A stretch of 25,232 bases of DNA from positions 1 to 25,232 of IMG/VR virus record IMGVR_UViG_3300037507_001338; one strand, 5' to 3'. A model generated the notes under the pieces. That model ran no database searches and was not told where the DNA came from. It worked only from the letters and a program-made list of their open reading frames with translations. The stretch is from a virus. The position numbers and the translations under genes were made by a program. Below, one piece after another: positions 19,693 to 25,232 of the stretch (its first letter is position 1; every line of letters starts with the position of its first letter).

Positions 19693-21015
19693 TCAAGAGT
19701 TCGCCGAGTGCGTACGGAGGGCAACCACCGGACCAACCTCGGTCGTCGATCCCAGGCTGTGGAAGTTCGCGGTGGCCCGCACGACGCCCGAGACGAGCGT
19801 CTGGTCGAGCTCCACAAACCGCTCCTGGCTCACCCGCAGCTGGTAGCCCTGGCGAAGACCAAGGGCACCGGCCATGGCGAGGTCACCGAAGAGCACCTTC
19901 ACCTTCGACACGTCCGTGCCGAGGGTGCTGTTCATCGGGTGAACGAGCACAACCGGGTAGCCCATGAACGTCAGGCCGAAACCCTGAGCGACGCTCACGC
20001 TGCCACCTTGGGCCAAGTCCAGCCGCTGCATCGAGGCGTGGTAGCCAGCCGGCGAGATGTACCACCGAGCGCCGGGCAGGGCGTAGCGCGGACACTTCGC
20101 CATGACCGCAAGGAAGTCTTCCTTGTCGAGCGTCTCGAAGGCACCGTTGTTGGTGGCAGCCGTGACGAGCGAGGCCGAGTAGGCCGCGTCGGTCAGCTTG
20201 ACCGTCACGCCGTAGTGGCCGCCGTAGGTCGAGGTGCCGTCACCGATGAAGACCGCTTCGTCCAGGGCCTTGGCGATGGCGAGCGAGTGCTCGGTGGCGA
20301 TCAGGTCCGCAACGCCCACGCCGTCGGCGAAGAGCTCGTTGCTGACCTTGGTCGCCACGCCGAACTTCTGCGCCACGAGCTGCACCTGCGTGCCGGTCAT
20401 GTCGCTGTAGGAAAACTCGGCGTTCTCGCCCATCCACGCGCCTGACACGCCGCTGATCCGCTTCGGGATCGACAACACGTCCGAAGACATGTTGAAGTTC
20501 TGCAGGGCCGTCGGAGCCACGCCGTACGTCTCGACGTTGCGAATGATGGTGGCAGACATCTCCTCGGGCACGGCGAAACCGCCGGCCGAGTTGACGCCAC
20601 CGACCATCGTGCGGGCCTCGACCCCGTGGTCATGGCACCACCGCTTCGCCTCGGCGTCTCCCGCGTAGGTGGCCTGGAGCCACTTGCCGACGCGGTAGGC
20701 GTCCTCGTGCGAGCGGAACGCCTTCAGCGTCCGACCGTCACGCACCGCCTCGATCCGGGCCTTCGGCTGCTCGGCACGCACCTCGGGGGCCGGGCTGCAA
20801 CGCTCGGCGACACTGCGGAGGTTGGCAACCGACTCGGCGACCTTCGCCTCAAAGTCGATCTGCGACGACAGCGACTTGGCCTTGTCGGTCAGCCCCGAGA
20901 GCTCGAGGTTCCGGGCGTCGATGTCGGACTTGTTGTCGGAGTCGAGAGCGGTCAGCGCCTCGATGCGGGTCGCAACCTCGGCGGCCTCGTTGCGGAGCGT
21001 GCTAAGGCGGTCCAT
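19693..21015 (-). CDS. Major capsid protein, HK97 fold
   Basis: A 440-residue protein. Residues 1-130 form a helical, coiled-coil delta scaffolding domain (DRLSTLRNEAAEVATRIEAL and following) that the protease should remove. The mature part begins near TMVGGVNSAGGFAVPEEMSA (residues 136-155), the usual GG-F-x-VP junction of HK97 capsids, then IPKRISGVSGAWMGENAEFS, EHSLAIAKALDEAVFIGDGT, and a C-terminal RVSQERFVELDQTLVSGVVR. The ATG at 21015 has GGAG nine bases upstream. It is the main shell protein and the strongest marker of an HK97-type head. Confidence 0.92.
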   Translation of the reverse strand: MDRLSTLRNEAAEVATRIEALTALDSDNKSDIDARNLELSGLTDKAKSLSSQIDFEAKVAESVANLRSVAERCSPAPEVRAEQPKARIEAVRDGRTLKAFRSHEDAYRVGKWLQATYAGDAEAKRWCHDHGVEARTMVGGVNSAGGFAVPEEMSATIIRNVETYGVAPTALQNFNMSSDVLSIPKRISGVSGAWMGENAEFSYSDMTGTQVQLVAQKFGVATKVSNELFADGVGVADLIATEHSLAIAKALDEAVFIGDGTSTYGGHYGVTVKLTDAAYSASLVTAATNNGAFETLDKEDFLAVMAKCPRYALPGARWYISPAGYHASMQRLDLAQGGSVSVAQGFGLTFMGYPVVLVHPMNSTLGTDVSKVKVLFGDLAMAGALGLRQGYQLRVSQERFVELDQTLVSGVVRATANFHSLGSTTEVGPVVALRTHSANS

Positions 21016-21060
21016 GCGTGATTTCTCCAGGGCGTGATTGCCGTGGAGTTCACAATCGCA

Positions 21061-21234
21061 TTACGACCGTGGAGCCTTGCAGTAGCGAATTTGAGAATGT
21101 GTTGTTTTCACAAACGCCACCGCGCGAGCGCCGCACCGTGGGCAGCGTAGATACCGCTGCCGCTCGTCGCCGCACGCGCGGCTCGATCGTGTCCGCAGCT
21201 GTTCGCCGCATTGACAGCGTGGTCGGTCAGACAT
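21061..21234 (-). CDS. Small zinc-ribbon protein
   Basis: A 57-residue protein beginning MSDRPRCQCGEQLRTRSSRA and continuing with RYLRCPRCGARAVAFVK. CQC and CPRC form a two-part Cys cluster typical of small phage zinc ribbons (Mu Com-like), which may bind nucleic acid. It sits between the prohead protease and the capsid gene. Its start overlaps the protease end by a few bases and its ribosome-binding site is weak. The longer upstream frame is rejected as a shadow of the protease gene. Confidence 0.6.
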   Translation of the reverse strand: MSDRPRCQCGEQLRTRSSRACGDERQRYLRCPRCGARAVAFVKTTHSQIRYCKAPRS

Positions 21235-21892
21235 GCTTGGTTCGCAGGATGGCAGCCCAGGCGGCGGCGACGCCCCGCAGGGCCGAACGCGAACAGGCCA
21301 CCTGGGCTGCCGGCTCCTGCGTCTGCTCGGCCAGCCACGCCTCGTATGAACGCATGGCGACGGCAACGCTGCTTGACGGGTACGCCGGGGTCAGAACTAC
21401 GGAAACGTCATAAAGATTCCGCACTTCCCGAATCTGGCGAATCGGCCCGTCGTCGTCCTTGGTCCACTGCTCGTCTGAGCGAACGTCCAGAGTGAACGCG
21501 AATGACGCGCCGCGCAGGTCACGACGGCGGACCAGCTCAAGAGTGTCCCGGCCCACCTGGGTGTCGGGCGGCAAGATGTTCATCCGCAGCCCCTTGTCAT
21601 CACTGGAGAGCTCCAGCGTGCCAGACGATGTGCGGCCAAGGATGAGGTCGGAATTGTGGTTAAGCAACGCCACCGTGTCTTGCTTGCCACGCTGCCGATT
21701 GAGAATCTTGTCGAACGCACCAGGCAGAATGATCTCGCGGAATTGAGTTGAGCCTTCACGCAGCGGCAAGCTCAGGCGGTTGTAGACGGCGGCATATCCC
21801 GCGATGACTTGCGTGCCGTTGGCGCGAGTCTCCAGGGTGAGGTCAGCCTCGGGCACCTCGTCAAACGCTAGGCAGCGGCGCTCAAGTTCCAT
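21227..21892 (-). CDS. HK97-type prohead protease
   Basis: A 221-residue serine protease starting MELERRCLAFDEVPEADLTL. Family signatures: GYAAVYNRLSLPLREG, FREIILPGAF, VALLNHNSDLILGRTSSGTL with the catalytic His79, GASFAFTL with Ser130, and NLYDVSVVLTPAYPSS. It cleaves the delta domain from the capsid protein and then itself. The ATG at 21892 is chosen because of the GGA-rich site upstream and family length; it overlaps the last codons of the portal gene. Confidence 0.88.
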   Translation of the reverse strand: MELERRCLAFDEVPEADLTLETRANGTQVIAGYAAVYNRLSLPLREGSTQFREIILPGAFDKILNRQRGKQDTVALLNHNSDLILGRTSSGTLELSSDDKGLRMNILPPDTQVGRDTLELVRRRDLRGASFAFTLDVRSDEQWTKDDDGPIRQIREVRNLYDVSVVLTPAYPSSSVAVAMRSYEAWLAEQTQEPAAQVACSRSALRGVAAAWAAILRTKHV

Positions 21893-23177
21893 CTGTCTCT
21901 TCCTCCTGGTCGTCCTCAACGTCGTCTTCCGGGCTGTCCTCAACCTCAAACACCGGCTCGGGTGCCGGCTCCGGCTGCGGCTCTTCGTCGGCAGCCACCT
22001 TTTCAAGCGTGGTCATGTTTAACTGGATGAAGTGCTGGTCGCCCTCGGGCCCCAGCGGGTTCATGTTCTCGAGCTCGCGGATCTCGTTGACGCTCATCCA
22101 CCCGTTCTGCAGGGCCGACACGTAATAGGCCGACCGGCTCGCGTGGTCGCCACGCAGAAGCCCGGCCACGCTGTGCTCGGCGAAGTACGTCTCATCCTCG
22201 CCCTCCGCGAGCAGGTCGCGGGTAATGGCGGCTTCCCACCGCTTGAGATGCGGCAAGAGGCAGTGCTGCACGAACTCGGTGCCTTGCACCTCGATGTTCG
22301 AGTACGTGCTGCGGGTGAGGTCTTGAATCATGTGCGGCGGCACGCGGAACGCCCGGCAGATTTCGATGACTTGGTATTGCCGCGTCTCGAGGAACTGGGC
22401 CGCCTCGTTGGAGCCAGAGAGCTCGTGAGCCTTGACGCCGGCCGGCAGGACCGCCGTGCGGTGGGCCCGATCCGGGCCACGGTGCATCCGCTCCCATGAC
22501 TCGCGGAGACGCTCGGCTGCTTCGATGGGCACCGGGTTGTCGCTCTCGAGCACGATGCCCGGCCGGGCACCGTTGCCGAAGTACGTGGCCCCATGGGCCT
22601 CGAGTGCCTGGGCCAAGCCGATGGCGTTGGCGAACAGGCGGTAACTCGGGATGGGATGGATGCCGTCGTCCGTCGTGAACCGCAGGGCGAAAATCTGCTC
22701 CTGGCGGTACACCGTCTGCCGGCCGTCGGGCTCGCGGTAGATGTACCGGAGCCGGCCGTTCTCCAGCCGCTCGACTTCCATGCGGCTCGGGTGCAGCGGC
22801 CACAACTCGCTTACGGGCCCGCGAACGCCAGCGCGGATCTCGGCGTAGCTCGCCCCGTAATGCAGGTAGAGCCCCGTCATCCAATCGCGGAACTCCTGCG
22901 CGGTCTGCCACGGGTTCGGCTGCATGTGCAGGATGCGGTACAGCGGATGCTCGGGCACCTTCCGCTTGCCGCCGTTGGGCTGCCGCTCAAACAAGTGGAG
23001 CGGCAAACTCGACACGCTGTCCGAGATCACCCGGATGCACGCCGTGTAGGCCGAGCACGCCATCGACGTGTCGGCCGTAACCCGGATGCCCGACGCCGTG
23101 CGGCCACCTCCCACGTTGCCCCAGTCGATGCCACGCAACTCGTGCAGGCGAAAGTCCGTGGTGGCCTCGGTGGTCAT
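21882..23177 (-). CDS. Portal protein, HK97 family
   Basis: A 431-residue portal starting MTTEATTDFRLHELRGIDWG. Recognisable segments include ACIRVISDSVSSLPLHLFER, HPLYRILHMQPNPWQTAQEF, MTGLYLHYGASYAEIRAGVR, and FRVPPHMIQDLTRSTYSNIE followed by FVQHCLLPHLKRWE, all typical HK97 portals. The C terminus is acidic and Pro/Glu-rich. The ATG at 23177 overlaps the terminase stop by ATGA. It forms the dodecameric DNA entry channel. Confidence 0.92.
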   Translation of the reverse strand: MTTEATTDFRLHELRGIDWGNVGGGRTASGIRVTADTSMACSAYTACIRVISDSVSSLPLHLFERQPNGGKRKVPEHPLYRILHMQPNPWQTAQEFRDWMTGLYLHYGASYAEIRAGVRGPVSELWPLHPSRMEVERLENGRLRYIYREPDGRQTVYRQEQIFALRFTTDDGIHPIPSYRLFANAIGLAQALEAHGATYFGNGARPGIVLESDNPVPIEAAERLRESWERMHRGPDRAHRTAVLPAGVKAHELSGSNEAAQFLETRQYQVIEICRAFRVPPHMIQDLTRSTYSNIEVQGTEFVQHCLLPHLKRWEAAITRDLLAEGEDETYFAEHSVAGLLRGDHASRSAYYVSALQNGWMSVNEIRELENMNPLGPEGDQHFIQLNMTTLEKVAADEEPQPEPAPEPVFEVEDSPEDDVEDDQEEETDGT

Positions 23178-24781
23178 AGCGAGATGATGTCCCAGGATTG
23201 TTCGGGCGGCTTCGCGGTCGCCGTGGCGTGCAGCCCCAAGGCCATCACGAGCGACACGATGCCGTCGATGCGTTCGGTGCTCTTGGCCTTGCTCGGCTTG
23301 ATGTTGCCTTGGTGATCGCTCTGCACTGCCACGTTGGCCGCCATCCACGCAAGCACGGGGTGGCCGGCGTGGCGAATCCGCTCCGACAGCACGTAATTTT
23401 CAAGGGCGCGACTTGGGCTCGACATGGAGCCGTAGCCCTGCCCGAATCCTGTCACATCTACCCCGTCGCCTTGCAGTTGCGTGGCCAGCTGCGTGGCGTT
23501 CCAGCGGTCGATCCCCACCTGCCGAATGTTGAACTTCTGCGACAGTTCGACGATGTCGCGCCGGATCACGTCGTAATCGGTGACGTTGCCATCGGTGGCC
23601 CGGATAAAGCCGTCGCGTATCCACCCGATGTAGTCCACTTTGTCGCGGAGCGTCCGCTCTGCAGCGTTGGCTTGCGGCACCCAGAAATACGGCAGCACGT
23701 CGAAGGTGCCGTCGTCGGCCTGGCTCACCATGACGAACGCTGAAAGGTCAAACGTGCTCGCCAAGTCCAGCCCCGCGTACCACTCCCGCTTCTCAAGCTC
23801 GTCCCGCAGTGGGCCGCCGCACTTGGCCCAGTTGTCGGGCGATAGCCACCGCACGTCTTGCGTCGTCCAGACGTTGAGCCTGTACCGCAGGAACGCATTT
23901 AGCTTGGAAGGCGACTGGTCGGCTTCGCGGGCGTCGGCGGCAAACGAGTCCAGCGTGATCGTCTCGCCCAGCGACGGGTTGGCCTTGTGCCACGTCTTTT
24001 GGTCTTTCCAATCGTCCTCGGGCGACGCGGCGTAGATGCACCCGAAAAAGGCCGGGTCCACGCCCGTGGGATCGGCAATACATCGCTCGGCATACGCATG
24101 CTGTTCCCAGCAAATCGACTTGCGGTCGTAGCCGGCCGTCGTGATCGACAAGAGCAGCGGCTGACGCCGGGCCGCGCCGCCGTACCGCAGGGCGTCCCAC
24201 AGCCGCCGGTCCCGCTGGGCGTGCAGTTCGTCAAAGAGCAGAGCGTGGATATTGAGCCCCTCGGCCCGGAACGCATCGGCCGACAGCACCCGATAGAACG
24301 AGTTGCTTTTCTTGTGAACGATGGTCTTCCGCGAGTCGATTACCTCGAGGTGGCGAGACAACGCCGGCGAAGCCCGCACCATCGACGCCGCCTCGCGGTA
24401 GATGATGCCAGCTTGCTCACGGTCGCACGCCGCACCGTAGACCTCGGCACCGGGCTCCGAGTCGAACGCCGTCATGTAGAGGGCAATGCCAGCAAGCGTG
24501 GTGCTCTTGCCCTGCTTCTTCGGCAGCTCGATGTAGCCCACCCGATGCTGCCGCGTGCCGTCTGGGTTCAGCCGGCCGAAGAGCTCACGCAGGACGTGGT
24601 GCTGCCACGGCAAGAGCGTGAACGGCTTGCCGGCGTTCTGGCCCTTGCTGTGCCGCAGGATCTTCTCGAAGAAATGAACGACACGCTCGTACTTGGCCTG
24701 GCCTTCGGCCGTGAGCTCAAGCGCCGTGGAGCTTGAAGAAGTCTTCGACTTCGTCGCTCGGCTTTTCTTCCTTGCCACCAA
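23174..24781 (-). CDS. Large terminase subunit
   Basis: A 535-residue packaging motor of the Terminase_1 type. Walker A is LPKKQGKST (residues 86-94), Walker B LLFDE (181-185), followed by the coupling motif LLSITTAGYD (210-219). The nuclease domain shows Asp339 (AGLDLAST), Asp425 (VGIDRWNA) and Asp506 (TERIDGIVSLVMAL). It pumps DNA into the head and cuts it. No ATG is available at the start: TTG at 24781 or GTG at 24778 lie inside the end of the small terminase gene, so the first residues are uncertain. Confidence 0.92.
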   Translation of the reverse strand: MVARKKSRATKSKTSSSSTALELTAEGQAKYERVVHFFEKILRHSKGQNAGKPFTLLPWQHHVLRELFGRLNPDGTRQHRVGYIELPKKQGKSTTLAGIALYMTAFDSEPGAEVYGAACDREQAGIIYREAASMVRASPALSRHLEVIDSRKTIVHKKSNSFYRVLSADAFRAEGLNIHALLFDELHAQRDRRLWDALRYGGAARRQPLLLSITTAGYDRKSICWEQHAYAERCIADPTGVDPAFFGCIYAASPEDDWKDQKTWHKANPSLGETITLDSFAADAREADQSPSKLNAFLRYRLNVWTTQDVRWLSPDNWAKCGGPLRDELEKREWYAGLDLASTFDLSAFVMVSQADDGTFDVLPYFWVPQANAAERTLRDKVDYIGWIRDGFIRATDGNVTDYDVIRRDIVELSQKFNIRQVGIDRWNATQLATQLQGDGVDVTGFGQGYGSMSSPSRALENYVLSERIRHAGHPVLAWMAANVAVQSDHQGNIKPSKAKSTERIDGIVSLVMALGLHATATAKPPEQSWDIISL

Positions 24782-25190
24782 GTCGCACCCTGCTGCTGGG
24801 AGTCAGTCCAAACTCGCCCATTAGCGACGCCTGCAGCGCCACTAAACTTCGATATAGCGGCCCGGCCGGGTTCGGTTTCACGCCACCTAAGTCTGTTCGC
24901 ATCACGGGCCCGGTCGCTCGGAGCTCAAGCAAACACGCCTGCGTCGCAGCGTACACCTCGCACAAAGTCGCCAAGGCTTCTCCGTCAGCAGTCGTGAGCG
25001 TGCCGAGGCCGAGCAAGATCGGCACGAGCTCAGTCCACTTGTCCACGGCAGCCGGCTCGAGCATCAACCGCTTCGGCATCGGCGGCGCGCCGGCAGGGGC
25101 CGGCAGGTCGGGCCGGATTTTGCGCTTGCCTGGATTTCCAGCAAGCAGGCGAGCGGCGGCAGGCTTAGGTTTTGGGCCCCGTTTGCCCAT
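24717..25190 (-). CDS. Small terminase subunit, P27 family
   Basis: A 157-residue protein with the P27-type signature: MGKRGPKPKPAAARLLAGNP at the N terminus, then RPDLPAPAGAPPMPKRLMLE, DKWTELVPILLGLGTLTTAD, and the C-terminal LMGEFGLTPSSRVRLGG. It recognises the packaging site and loads the large terminase. The ATG at 25190 (AAGG upstream) is chosen over a TTG two codons earlier. It is the first gene of the leftward late block; the late promoter must lie outside the window, since 25191-25232 shows no clear promoter. Confidence 0.88.
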   Translation of the reverse strand: MGKRGPKPKPAAARLLAGNPGKRKIRPDLPAPAGAPPMPKRLMLEPAAVDKWTELVPILLGLGTLTTADGEALATLCEVYAATQACLLELRATGPVMRTDLGGVKPNPAGPLYRSLVALQASLMGEFGLTPSSRVRLGGKEEKPSDEVEDFFKLHGA

Positions 25191-25232
25191 GGGCAAAAAC
25201 CTTGCGGAAACTTGCGGCCGCGCACACAGAGC

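Noticed and set aside
25191-25232. Possible late promoter or cos site before the small terminase
   Set aside because: A short direct repeat of CTTGCGG is visible but there are too few bases and no -35/-10 pair.

Overview
The window is a nearly complete stretch of a temperate, tailed double-stranded DNA phage or prophage with a long non-contractile tail (siphovirus architecture). It is visibly GC-rich and densely packed, and almost every gene is on the minus strand. No clearly bacterial gene is present. The host cannot be read directly. The cysteine repeats of the 10391-11599 protein (GACC...C...DPNPC) resemble repeats I associate with planctomycete secreted proteins, so a planctomycete-like host is a weak inference.

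Reading leftwards in transcription order from the right edge: packaging and head (P27-type small terminase, Terminase_1-type large terminase, HK97 portal, HK97 prohead protease, a small zinc-ribbon protein, HK97 major capsid protein, a putative decoration protein, then a strong intrinsic terminator at 19158-19198). Next come a glycosyltransferase-like protein, connector and head-closure genes, gp10-like and DUF3168-like tail completion proteins, tail tube protein, a second tail protein, the G/GT tail-assembly chaperone pair, a short tape measure protein, and four distal or unknown virion proteins ending in the cysteine-repeat protein. The late block ends with four accessory genes (unknown 134 aa, HEXXH metallopeptidase, metallophosphoesterase, DUF6378-like).

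A rightward tyrosine integrase (7243-8145) converges on the late block. Divergent from it is a leftward excisionase/MerR-type HTH gene (6720-7034), then small hypothetical genes and a long early operon (5715 to the left edge): RecT recombinase, several HTH proteins, a PD-(D/E)XK-like nuclease, a replication-initiator-like protein, a LexA DNA-binding-domain-only protein, a tiny membrane protein and a phage sliding clamp (DnaN).

The most interesting signals are: (1) three sigma70-type promoters at about 5.86, 6.66 and 7.05 kb, each with a copy of a GTTGC-N6-GCNAC operator in its 16-bp spacer, a coherent candidate lysogeny switch, one of them apparently giving a leaderless mRNA; (2) a probable programmed +1 frameshift (CTT TAG C, like the prfB CTT TGA C site) joining the G and T tail chaperone frames; (3) a shared translation leader, CACGAAAGGACT, in front of four early genes. 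No lysis genes were recognised; they presumably lie outside the window or are among the unknown genes.
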